Below are positions 1 to 7,365 of a stretch of 40,935 bases of DNA, piece by piece. Every line of letters starts with the position of its first letter. Position 1 is the first letter of the stretch. This DNA is from Planctomycetota bacterium (lineage in GTDB: Bacteria > Planctomycetota > UBA1135 > GCA-002748355): the NCBI GenBank assembly GCA_024278315.1, contig JAJRTL010000144.1, positions 1 through 40,935 on the forward strand, in the 5' to 3' direction. Position numbers and translations under genes: made by a program. Under the pieces are notes generated by a model. It was not told the origin of the DNA. It saw only the letters and a list, made by a program, of their open reading frames with translations, and ran no database searches.

Positions 1-405
1 ACCGCTCTCAAGGTCGCAAAGGGCAAGACGAAGTACAAGCTGCTGCGCTTCCAGGCCCAGGCTCTTGGAGGATGGTCCGAAATCGGCAAGAACGGCCGCA
101 TCAAGATCATCTACGGGCGCGGGGAGAAGGGCGACTACAAGTAGGCCTACGAGATCCTGTTCCTGAAGTACGCCGTCTACATCAAACGCGTCAAAAACTA
201 CAAGTACAGCTTCGAGTGGTACCGCTGGTACTTCGAGTGCATGGACCTGGCACTCAAGGCCGTCAAGGATAACTCGGACTTCAATGAGACCGCCAAGAAG
301 TTCTGGCGCATCGCCAAGAGCCACAACGATTTCCAGACGCTCAAGGACATGGGCAAGAAGGGTGAGAATCTCTACAAGCTCTTCGACAAGCGTTTCCAGC
401 GCTAG
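1..405 (+). pseudogene. 3' part of an unrecognised gene with an in-frame TAG
   Basis: Reading frame 1 is open from the window edge and ends at TAG 403-405. It is interrupted once by TAG at 142-144. The residues after the stop look like normal protein: basic and aromatic-rich, probably helical, ending LYKLFDKRFQR. The frame is therefore probably one gene with a single nonsense change; CAG to TAG (Gln) is the simplest explanation. I do not recognise the family. The gene ends 17 bases before the start of the exported TPR protein and probably belongs to the same operon. A sequencing error, a recent pseudogene and stop-codon readthrough all fit. The 5' end lies outside the window. Confidence 0.6.
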
Positions 406-422
406 ACAGGAGGAAGAGCCAC

Positions 423-1640
423 ATGAATCTCAAGACGAATGAATCCACCGAAAGCACAGTTTCGATGAATACGACGACCCGCGCTTCCAAGCCTCCCCGC
501 TCCCTCCATGCTCGCTCGCTGGGTCTGCTCGCCGTGATCGGCCTGGCGCTCATGACACCGAGCGCCACAGCACAGAGAAAGTCCAAGAGTGCCGGAAGTG
601 ACAAACTCACGACGATTCAAGGCAAGGTCCTTCGTCGACTCGAGGTCATCCAGGAGGGCTTCACGGAGATCACCTACAAGAGGGGCAAGACGGAGCACAA
701 GATCCCGACCAAAGACGTTTTGAAGATCGAATGGGGCAATCTGCCCGAGTCCTGGCAACGGGCACAGGTGGCCGCGGAGAAGGGCGATTGGGAGAAGGCT
801 GCCAGCCTCTACCAGGACACGGCCAATGCTTCCTCACGAACCGCACTCGTAGCCGCCGCTGGTTTCCTTGCCTTGGAGGCCCTGCTGAAGACCAGCGCCG
901 GTGATGCGTCCAAGGCTGACATGTCCGCAACGGCAGCCAAGAGTTGGCTGGCCGCCCACACCGATCACCGAAAGACCCCCGAGGTCATGGGCATGCTGGG
1001 CAAACTCTACCTCCTCGCGGCCAAGCCCAAGGAGGCCCTGAAGGCCTACAAGGATCTCGAGGCCGCGGTCGACTCCAAGAACCTGCCGACCACCTGGCTC
1101 GCCCGCGCTCGATATGGTCAGGCCATGGCTCTCACCGACGAGGGGGAGTTCGAGAAGGCCCGCCAGGCCTACAGTTCCGCGGCGGCCACCCTCCGTGGAC
1201 AGGATTTGAGCAAGGATCCAGCAGCCGCAGCGGTGTTCATTGCTGCCGAAGTCGGCAAAGGTGAGACCTTGATGGCGGAGAAGAAGTTCGACGTCGCCCT
1301 CAACAACTTCCGGGGCATGGAGATGACCGCCGGCAAGAATGCTGCGCTCAAGACCGCAGCCGTATGCGGTCAGGCCGCTGCGATGGTCGAAATCGGCATC
1401 GCGAGCAAGGATCACAAGAAGCTCCGGACCGCCCAGGACCGCCTGGCCAGGGTCTCCGCCACGGACCTCCTGGACGGAGACAGTAGTGCCAAGGCCCTCT
1501 TCTACCTGGGTAAGGTCATCCGGGCCCTGGGAAAGGATGAGCCGGATTCGGGCCGCAAGGCCAAGCGCTACTTCGAGTCTGTCATTCAAGGCTACCCGGA
1601 CAGCACCTGGGCCCTGGAGGCACAAAGAGCCCTCAAGTAG
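423..1640 (+). CDS. Exported tetratricopeptide-repeat protein
   Basis: This 405-residue protein has a long basic N-terminus, a hydrophobic core at about residues 33-45 and an Ala-Thr-Ala site near residue 50, so it is probably secreted or periplasmic. Most of the rest is helical repeats with TPR character, for example EKGDWEKAASLYQDTA, AKPKEALKAYKDLEA and EGEFEKARQAYSSAA. The C-terminal GKDEPDSGRKAKRYFESV stretch resembles tol-pal system YbgF-type or outer-membrane assembly TPR ends. A strong AGGAGG site about 8 bases upstream supports the ATG at 423, although an ATG at 465 would also leave a signal peptide. It lies 290 bases upstream of exbB. By analogy with TPR partners of Tol/Exb systems it may be a periplasmic scaffold for the motor. 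That role is inference. Confidence 0.75.
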   Translation: MNLKTNESTESTVSMNTTTRASKPPRSLHARSLGLLAVIGLALMTPSATAQRKSKSAGSDKLTTIQGKVLRRLEVIQEGFTEITYKRGKTEHKIPTKDVLKIEWGNLPESWQRAQVAAEKGDWEKAASLYQDTANASSRTALVAAAGFLALEALLKTSAGDASKADMSATAAKSWLAAHTDHRKTPEVMGMLGKLYLLAAKPKEALKAYKDLEAAVDSKNLPTTWLARARYGQAMALTDEGEFEKARQAYSSAAATLRGQDLSKDPAAAAVFIAAEVGKGETLMAEKKFDVALNNFRGMEMTAGKNAALKTAAVCGQAAAMVEIGIASKDHKKLRTAQDRLARVSATDLLDGDSSAKALFYLGKVIRALGKDEPDSGRKAKRYFESVIQGYPDSTWALEAQRALK

Positions 1641-1930
1641 CCGTTCCGTGCAAACAAGCCTTTCTTCGGAGGCCCTTATCCTGCAGAATCTTTGGTCGGA
1701 ACGCCTTGCCCCGGGCCCGCAGAGAGCATCGGATTCGCGTTCCCAGCTCTCCTGCACGACCGTAGACCATCGACAGCAAAGATTTTCGACGCGTTCTCCG
1801 TGAACCCACCCCGGGGCAGGAGACGTTCCCAACCATTCCAGATCCTGATAGATCGGGAAGGTCCAAGGCCAGCTACGCCCCCCCCCGCGTCAGCGTGCCC
1901 CTTCCTTCCCCAAGCAGTCCTCGATCAGTC
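1641..1930 (+). other. 290-base gap upstream of exbB
   Basis: No convincing gene is visible here. The gap contains a run of nine C at 1878-1886 and no clear Shine-Dalgarno sequence before the exbB start. It may hold the exbB promoter, but I cannot place -35 and -10 elements. Confidence 0.4.
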
Positions 1931-2659
1931 ATGAAGCTCAATCTCAAGAACTCAGGCCTCGCCTTCCTTGCTCTTCTCGTCACGACCTCCGTGAGCTTTG
2001 CCGCTCCGATGCAGGCGGGGACCGAATCCAACGAAGTCCCGGGCTTCATGGAGGACGTCTTCAACAACGCTGGCCTCATCGGTTGGCTCATCGTCCTGGT
2101 GTCGGTCATCGCTGCGGCTCTCGCCATCGAGAACTTCATGACTCTCAAGCGCGACAAGCTGGCCCCCCCCCACCTGATCGACGAGATCGAAGCCCTTCTG
2201 GACGAAGAGAAGTTCCAGGAAGCCGTCGAGGTCTGCGAAGCAGAGCCCTGCTACATGACCGATATCGTGGGCGCGGGTCTCACCAAGCTGGGGCATAACT
2301 TCGATACGATTCAAGTGGCCTACGAGGAGATGCACGAGGAGCACGACATCAAGCTCAACGCCAAGGTTGGGTGGCTGTCCCTCATCGCTGCCGTTGCCCC
2401 CATGATGGGTCTGCTCGGAACCGTGAATGGTATGATCGCCACCTTCGGTGAGATCGCCAGCAAACCCAGCGTCAAGCCGAACGACCTGGCCGGCGGTATC
2501 AAGGGCGCCCTGGTCACGACCCTGCTGGGTCTGACCGTGGCCATCCCGGTGACCGCCCTCTACGTCTACTTCAAGAACAAGACGCAGATGCTCAGCCTCG
2601 AAGTCGGCGCCATCGTCGAAGAGCTCTTCGAGCGCTTCCGCCAGCGTCCCGGGGCCTAG
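1931..2659 (+). CDS. exbB: MotA/TolQ/ExbB family proton channel subunit with a signal peptide
   Basis: This 242-residue inner-membrane protein matches the MotA/TolQ/ExbB family. Residues 1-21 form a cleavable signal peptide ending SFA. A first membrane helix follows (LIGWLIVLVSVIAAALAI), then a cytoplasmic loop, then the family signature: a helix pair with GWLSLIAAVAPMMGLLGTV and GALVTTLLGLTVAIPVTAL. The signal peptide before the first helix is typical of ExbB-like proteins from Planctomycetota and some other phyla, and absent from E. coli ExbB. An in-frame GTG at 1895 would extend the protein, but ATG 1931 puts the signal peptide at the N-terminus and is preferred. ExbB pentamers conduct protons with ExbD to power envelope machines. 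Two exbD genes follow directly. A nine-C run (2163-2171) lies inside the coding sequence, in frame. Confidence 0.9.
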   Translation: MKLNLKNSGLAFLALLVTTSVSFAAPMQAGTESNEVPGFMEDVFNNAGLIGWLIVLVSVIAAALAIENFMTLKRDKLAPPHLIDEIEALLDEEKFQEAVEVCEAEPCYMTDIVGAGLTKLGHNFDTIQVAYEEMHEEHDIKLNAKVGWLSLIAAVAPMMGLLGTVNGMIATFGEIASKPSVKPNDLAGGIKGALVTTLLGLTVAIPVTALYVYFKNKTQMLSLEVGAIVEELFERFRQRPGA

Positions 2660-2681
2660 GATCCTGGAGGCTCGGTCCGGG

Positions 2682-2705
2682 AGTCTTGGTCTATGAACCG
2701 AGACT
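2682..2705 (+). other. Hairpin between exbB and exbD1
   Basis: Arms 2682-2690 and 2697-2705 form a 9-bp stem with one G-U pair and a 6-base loop. No T-run follows. It could be a processing site or weak attenuator that sets the exbB:exbD ratio. The function is inference. Confidence 0.4.
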
Positions 2706-2776
2706 TCTGCCATACGATATAGAGAGCAGGTTCCGGGGCATCCCGGATAGGCAACTCACCAGCTAGGAGCCATACG

Positions 2777-3301
2777 ATGGCAAGACGGCGCAAGAGCAAG
2801 TCCGAAGAAGTCAAGATGGACATGACGCCGATGATCGACTGCGTGTTTCAGTTGATCATCTTCTTCTTCCTCATCATCGACCTGCAGAACCAGGATCTCG
2901 AGGATCTGGTTCTGCCAAGGTCGGACAAAGCGGTCCCGGACGAGCCGCCCGAAGGTGTCCGCCCGATCATCAACGTCCACCAGAATGGGCGCATGGTCTA
3001 CAAGCTGCATGACTACTACACGCCGGACGCTCCCAAGAACTTCGTGAAGCTGGACAAGCTCCTCTACGGATTCGCCCACACGATCATGAAGAGGGAGATG
3101 GATCCGGTCGTCAAGAAGATGATCCCCTACGACCCCCTGCTGATTCGCGCTGACGAGTTCACGGAGATGCACTACATCGCCAAGATCATGGAACGATGCG
3201 GTGATCAGAAGGTGATGATCTGGAAGATCGAGCTGGCCCTGGGCGAGCGCAAGGACGGCAAGACCGCTGCCGACTTCATCAAGACTGGATCCAAGAAGTA
3301 G
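2777..3301 (+). CDS. exbD: ExbD/TolR biopolymer transport protein, copy 1
   Basis: This 174-residue protein has the ExbD/TolR plan: a short basic cytoplasmic N-terminus (MARRRKSKSEE), one membrane helix starting DMTPMIDCVFQLIIFFFL, and a periplasmic domain. The Asp in the PMID motif, near residue 19, is the conserved proton-carrying residue of the family. The start is supported by a CTAGGAG site about 8 bases upstream. It lies 117 bases after exbB and 8 bases before a second exbD. It would pair with ExbB as a proton-driven motor. The periplasmic part differs strongly from copy 2, so the two probably contact different partners or form a hetero-dimer. Confidence 0.9.
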   Translation: MARRRKSKSEEVKMDMTPMIDCVFQLIIFFFLIIDLQNQDLEDLVLPRSDKAVPDEPPEGVRPIINVHQNGRMVYKLHDYYTPDAPKNFVKLDKLLYGFAHTIMKREMDPVVKKMIPYDPLLIRADEFTEMHYIAKIMERCGDQKVMIWKIELALGERKDGKTAADFIKTGSKK

Positions 3302-3309
3302 GAGACGAC

Positions 3310-3834
3310 ATGGCCGGCAGAAAGAAAAAGCCAAAGGAACTGGCAGAGACGGACATGGACCTGACGCCGATGATCGACGTCGTGTTCCTCCTCCTGATCT
3401 TCTTCCTTTGCATGGAGTTCAAGACGCTCGAGAGCAAGCTTTCGGCCAATCTCCCGAAGGACGTGGGCGTCAATACGACCGAAGCCGTCCCCATGGAGAA
3501 ACTCGATATCCGCATCGAGCAGGTCCGATGGGGTCAGGAGGTCAAGGACCCGAATGGCCGAACCCGCTACAACCTGGTGGGACACAAGGTCAAGTGGTAC
3601 GTCGGTCCGCAGCCTTTCCGGGACAAGGAGAGCTTCTATCGCCTGTTGCAGCGTGAGGCCAAGATCCTTCAGTTCAACGACACCACGCAAAAAAACGAAC
3701 CTAAGCCGATCACCATCAAGACGGGGCTGGGTGTGACCTACGGCGACGTGACCTGGGTCATCGACATGGCCAAGTACGCGGGCTTCGAGACGATCACCTT
3801 CGGTGGCGGTGGCGGAGCCAGAAAGAAGAAGTAG
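3310..3834 (+). CDS. exbD: ExbD/TolR biopolymer transport protein, copy 2
   Basis: This second ExbD/TolR subunit also has 174 residues. It has a lysine-rich N-terminus (MAGRKKKPKEL), one helix beginning MDLTPMIDVVFLLLIFFL with the conserved Asp, and a periplasmic domain containing FKTLESKLSANLPKDVG and VGHKVKWYVGPQPF. The C-terminus is a glycine run followed by lysines (GGGGGARKKK), which is unusual for ExbD. A TAGGAG site precedes the ATG, 8 bases after the stop of copy 1, so the two are probably translated together. A decayed relative of this same copy lies about 100 bases downstream (3930-4215). Two ExbD paralogues behind one ExbB are common in planctomycete-like clusters. Confidence 0.9.
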   Translation: MAGRKKKPKELAETDMDLTPMIDVVFLLLIFFLCMEFKTLESKLSANLPKDVGVNTTEAVPMEKLDIRIEQVRWGQEVKDPNGRTRYNLVGHKVKWYVGPQPFRDKESFYRLLQREAKILQFNDTTQKNEPKPITIKTGLGVTYGDVTWVIDMAKYAGFETITFGGGGGARKKK

Positions 3835-3850
3835 AGGACTGCAGGACCTT

Positions 3851-3920
3851 TGCCGCTGGTATCTGGCCAGCGGCAAGAAACGGAGCCGCCCCCCGCTCGT
3901 CGGGGGGCGGCTCCGTTTCT
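3851..3920 (+). terminator. Two tandem perfect hairpins, probable terminator of the exb operon
   Basis: The first stem pairs 3851-3859 with 3867-3875 (9 bp, 7-base loop). Immediately after it, 3876-3895 pairs perfectly with 3901-3920: 20 bp, mostly G-C, around a 5-base CTCGT loop. It begins 17 bases after the stop of the second exbD. The stem ends in TTTCT, but no longer U-tract follows. It could stop transcription from either side or protect a 3' end. Confidence 0.75.
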
Positions 3921-3929
3921 GCGTACAGG

Positions 3930-4215
3930 AGCTTGAACCCGATGCCCTGCCTTTTCCTCTGCCTCGACTTCAAGACGCTGGAGAGCAAACATTCGGCCAA
4001 TCTCCCCAGAAACGTCGGTCCCGGGACCCAGGTCCCCACGCCACTGGACAATCTCGACATCCGGATCGAGCAGGTCGCCTGGGGACAGGAGATCCCGGAC
4101 ATCCACGGTCGGGAGCGCGTCCAGCTCGTGGGACACAAGGTGAGATGGTATGTCGGCCCTCAGCCTTTCTCCGACGCATCGAGCTTCCATCGCTTGCTGC
4201 AGAAGGAGGCAGGCG
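3930..4215 (+). pseudogene. Decayed third copy of exbD
   Basis: Translated from about 3930, this stretch aligns with the second ExbD over roughly 90 residues. FKTLESKHSANLPRNVG matches FKTLESKLSANLPKDVG, LDIRIEQVAWGQE matches LDIRIEQVRWGQE, and VGHKVRWYVGPQPF matches VGHKVKWYVGPQPF. The lead-in SLNPM matches DLTPM of the true gene, but the next eight or so residues are gone. These are the conserved Asp and most of the membrane helix. Similarity stops after LLQKEAG at about 4215, so the C-terminal third is also missing. The frame stays open beyond that (to 4457), but with no recognisable protein. It therefore looks like a tandem duplicate that lost its membrane anchor and its end, and it should be non-functional as a proton channel. 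A soluble periplasmic remnant is unlikely because no signal peptide is seen. Confidence 0.8.
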
Positions 4216-4627
4216 CAAATCCACGGGCAGGTAGCTGTCGATGGCCGAAAAACCTGCCGATTTCTCCTGAATTGATGCCAGAAACCGAGCCCCACCAGGG
4301 TGAGGATCCAAGCCCGGTTCGGAACCGGTGGGATTCCCCTCCGGTTGACAGAAAGCCCTTTCCCCCAAGGGCTTCCTTGGCTATCTTCGTCGCCTTCCTG
4401 GAGGCCGCCCCGCCGCTTGGAAGAACACGGATCGCTACCCGCCTGGCAAGGGATTGACCTGGCTACTGGCGGGACCCGGTCCACTGCCCCGAGCTGTTTG
4501 CCCTGCAAGCGCACTATTCCTCCCGAAGCGTCCTCGTTCGGCCCATGGGGCCAGGGATGTTTCGGAATTCGAAGACGAGGTGAGGACGCTCCTCCCCCTC
4601 GTTGTCCCTGAATCTCAAGGCGGAAAG
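4216..4627 (+). other. Structured 412-base gap before the secretin gene
   Basis: I see no convincing gene here. Several stem-loops are visible: 4226-4232 with 4252-4258 (7 bp); 4314-4320 with 4322-4328 (7 bp, or 4323-4328 pairing instead with 4341-4346); and 4353-4360 with 4367-4374 (8 bp, 6-base loop). The alternative pairing around 4314-4346 resembles a switch, but I recognise no riboswitch family. An in-frame upstream start at 4454 would extend the secretin by 58 residues and is rejected because it would bury the signal peptide. Confidence 0.4.
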
Positions 4628-7270
4628 ATGTCCTTGGACTTTTCCCGTTTCCTTTCGGGCTCACTTGTCGGGCTCTCTCTCGTTTTCTTCTCGTGTTCCT
4701 CAGCTGACCAGGGCAACTCTGGCGCAGGAGGGGAGAGCACACCGACTCAAGATCAGGGCGGAGAGGGGTCTCACGACTCCTCCCAGGACCCCATGAGCGG
4801 TGGGCAAGCCACTCTCGAGGCGCAGCGGGTCAACCTGCTGATCGACAGATACACGCGCCAAGCAAAGAAGCTCATCTCTGAGATGCGCTACGAGGATGCG
4901 AAGGTCATCCTCCTCAAGGCCTCGGATGTCGACCCTGACAACAGCGAAGTGCAGAAGCTTCTGGGCGTTACCCTGCGGCAGCTGGGCGAACGGCAGGGTG
5001 ATGTCACGAGCTACCGGGACTACATGGCCCAGCAGCTCGAAGTCCGGATCCAGAAGGACAAGGCGGAAGCCCGGCGGTTCATCGGGGACGCCAAGAGGGC
5101 TCGCGAGGAGGGCAACTACGATCGCGCGATCGATCTCCTCAAAGAGGTCCGGATCAAGGTCGAGGTCGGCCGCAACATCGACTGGGAAGAGATCGCTCCC
5201 ACTTCCGAGGACCTGCTGACACGCTACCAGACCGAGCGTGACCAGGCGTATCGCGAGACCCAGACCCGCGTCGAGCGCGAGGCCTTCCGGCGCATGCAGG
5301 AGCGGACTCGCGAAGCCGAGGAGAGGATCGATCGCCAGACGAACGACCTCCTGGCCAAGGGCACCAAGTCCTTCGAGAACCGCCAATACGACCGCGCCCT
5401 CGAGTATGCGCAGCAAGCCCTCCGCCTGCGTCCCATGAACGAGATTGCCCGGCAGTTGATGTCGGCCAGCGACAAGGCCCTCCGGGATGTCGTCAACGAC
5501 AACTACATCGCCAACAAGGCCAAGGAGTTCAAGAAGTACCAGGCCTTCCTGCAGGAACAGAAGACGACCTACACGGACATCCTGACCGGCCCGGACATGA
5601 ACTACTGGATGAAGATCTCGGCGCTCCGCGATGCGGACATGGAAGCTGAGTTCGGAATCACCCCCAAGACCGCCGAGACGATCGCACTCGAGAAGACTCT
5701 CCGCACGACCTATTTGCCCAAGGGCATGACCTTCGAAGAGGATACCGGTTACAGCGAGGTCATCACCGAGGTCAACAGTGTCACGGGCGTCAATGTCCTG
5801 AGCAGTCCCGAGGCCAAAGCGGCCATCGAGGACAATGGCTACACCTTGACCCTGACCCTTGGCGCCCCGATCTCCCTCCGCAACTTCCTCAACGTCCTCG
5901 TGGAGAAGACCGAGGGAGCCCTGGCCTACATGATCCAGGATGGAACCGTCATCCTCACGACGAAGGCCAAGTCTCTCGGCAAGCCGACTCTCATTGTCCA
6001 CGGGATCGCCGACCTCACTGTCCAGATCACCAACTTCACCGCTCCGATCATCCGCGACATCCCGCGTCCGGGCGCGGATGACGAAGAGGAAGCGCGTGGA
6101 GGTGGAGAAGAAGAAGAGCCCATCACCTTCGTCGACCCAAGCCAGCTCGAAGAGCTGGTCCGGAAGCACGTTTCTCCGGGTTCGTGGGATGCAGATGGCG
6201 TTCAGATCGAGGCGACTCAGTCACAGCTGATCGTTCAGCACACCCCAGAGGTCCAGCGCCAGGTGCGCACCTTCCTGAACGATCTGCGCAAGTTCTCGAC
6301 GAGCCTCGTGGCCATCGAATCCAAGTTCCTCAACGTCGACCGCAACTTCATGGAGCAGATCGGCGTGGACTGGCGCGGGCTGGGCGGCTCCAACGCAAAG
6401 GGCCGCGAGGCACAACTGGATGACCTGACCAATGGCCCACCGGACAACACCTCGCGGGGACTGGACAACAACGGAGTCCAGAGTCCGTCAGGAGCTCCGG
6501 TCGCTGGTGTCTACTACGATGACGGCCTCGACGGAGATTTCCGTGGACGCACCGAGAACTTCTTCACGACGGGACTCAGCGAGGTCCTCACCGGTCGCGG
6601 TGGAGCAACGATCGGCCTGACGATCCTCGGTGACACGGACCTGAACCTCCTGATTCGCGCCATCACCAAGAATGAGGACATCCAGGAAGTCGATTCCCAG
6701 ATGCTCACCGTCCTCAACGGTCAGCGCGCCAACGTCTCGGTCATCGTCCAGACGGCCTTCGTGCAGGACTTCAACGTCGAGGTCGCCCAGGCGGCCTTCA
6801 TCGCCGACCCCGAGGTCAACATCATCCAGGACGGAGTCGTCCTGGACGTGCAACCCACGATCTCCTACGACCGCAAGTACATCACCCTCGAACTCCAGCC
6901 CACCGTGGCTGAGCTCGTCCGGCCGATCCCGACCTTCACGACCTCCCTCTCCGGCACGACGCTGCCGGTCACCATCCAGTTCCCGCAGATGACGGTGCAG
7001 AGCGCCGCCACGAGCGTCAAGGTTCCCTACGGTGGCTCGGTCCTGATTGGTGGCCTCAACCGCGTCCTCAATCGCGAGCGTCGCGCAGAAGTGCCATGGC
7101 TCGCCGATCTGCCTCTGATCGGCTTCCTCTTCAAGCAGGAAGGCGTCGCCGACGAGAACAGCAGCCTCATGGTCATGGTTCGTGCCTCGATCTTCAATGT
7201 CAAGGACGTGATGGACAAGCGCCAGCGCGAGTGGGAGCTGTATAATCTCCGCAACGTCAGCAGCCGCTGA
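4628..7270 (+). CDS. TPR-secretin, GspD/PilQ-like outer-membrane pore lipoprotein
   Basis: This 880-residue protein starts with a signal peptide (MSLDFSRFLSGSLVGLSLVF) ending FFSC, a plausible but imperfect lipobox with Cys23. An AAGGCGG site precedes the ATG. Helical TPR-like repeats occupy about residues 65-330 (for example near 69 and 242). Secretin N-domain-like segments follow at about 380-560, broken by an acidic low-complexity stretch near 482-500 (DDEEEARGGGEEEE). The secretin core runs from about 680 to 850 and holds the family's VPWLADLPLIGFLF signature near 822. Secretins form large outer-membrane rings in type II/III secretion and type IV pilus systems. No GspE, F or G-type gene lies nearby; instead the neighbours are ExbB/ExbD and a TPR protein, which suggests a pore energised by the proton motive force. 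The substrate is unknown. Confidence 0.88.
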   Translation: MSLDFSRFLSGSLVGLSLVFFSCSSADQGNSGAGGESTPTQDQGGEGSHDSSQDPMSGGQATLEAQRVNLLIDRYTRQAKKLISEMRYEDAKVILLKASDVDPDNSEVQKLLGVTLRQLGERQGDVTSYRDYMAQQLEVRIQKDKAEARRFIGDAKRAREEGNYDRAIDLLKEVRIKVEVGRNIDWEEIAPTSEDLLTRYQTERDQAYRETQTRVEREAFRRMQERTREAEERIDRQTNDLLAKGTKSFENRQYDRALEYAQQALRLRPMNEIARQLMSASDKALRDVVNDNYIANKAKEFKKYQAFLQEQKTTYTDILTGPDMNYWMKISALRDADMEAEFGITPKTAETIALEKTLRTTYLPKGMTFEEDTGYSEVITEVNSVTGVNVLSSPEAKAAIEDNGYTLTLTLGAPISLRNFLNVLVEKTEGALAYMIQDGTVILTTKAKSLGKPTLIVHGIADLTVQITNFTAPIIRDIPRPGADDEEEARGGGEEEEPITFVDPSQLEELVRKHVSPGSWDADGVQIEATQSQLIVQHTPEVQRQVRTFLNDLRKFSTSLVAIESKFLNVDRNFMEQIGVDWRGLGGSNAKGREAQLDDLTNGPPDNTSRGLDNNGVQSPSGAPVAGVYYDDGLDGDFRGRTENFFTTGLSEVLTGRGGATIGLTILGDTDLNLLIRAITKNEDIQEVDSQMLTVLNGQRANVSVIVQTAFVQDFNVEVAQAAFIADPEVNIIQDGVVLDVQPTISYDRKYITLELQPTVAELVRPIPTFTTSLSGTTLPVTIQFPQMTVQSAATSVKVPYGGSVLIGGLNRVLNRERRAEVPWLADLPLIGFLFKQEGVADENSSLMVMVRASIFNVKDVMDKRQREWELYNLRNVSSR

Positions 7271-7293
7271 TCCACTTCGGAGGACCTCGTTAG

Positions 7294-7323
7294 CCGTCCT
7301 TGATCCGAAGGGATCAGGGACGG
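7294..7323 (+). terminator. Hairpin after the secretin gene
   Basis: Arms 7294-7306 and 7311-7323 form a 13-bp stem with one G-U pair and a GAAG loop. It begins 23 bases after the secretin stop and ends 42 bases before the HAD gene. It is followed by TTGCAATTG rather than a strong T-run. It is the likely end of the envelope operon. Confidence 0.65.
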
Positions 7324-7365
7324 TTGCAATTGCCCCCCCCACCTGTGATACAGGCCAGGACAGAC

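Noticed and set aside
142-144. Selenocysteine or pyrrolysine recoding of the in-frame stops
   Set aside because: The stops are TAG, TAA and TAG in unrelated contexts, with no common downstream structure seen, and TAG is used as a normal stop at several gene ends here.
1895-1930. Longer exbB start (GTG 1895)
   Set aside because: It would put 12 extra residues before a clear signal peptide; no ribosome site supports it.
4454-4627. Longer in-frame start for the secretin
   Set aside because: It would place 58 residues before the signal peptide; ATG 4628 with AAGGCGG fits better.
4700-6169. Long open frame opposite the secretin gene, minus strand
   Set aside because: It mirrors the codon bias of the secretin gene; the translation has no recognisable domain, whereas the plus strand has TPR and secretin motifs.
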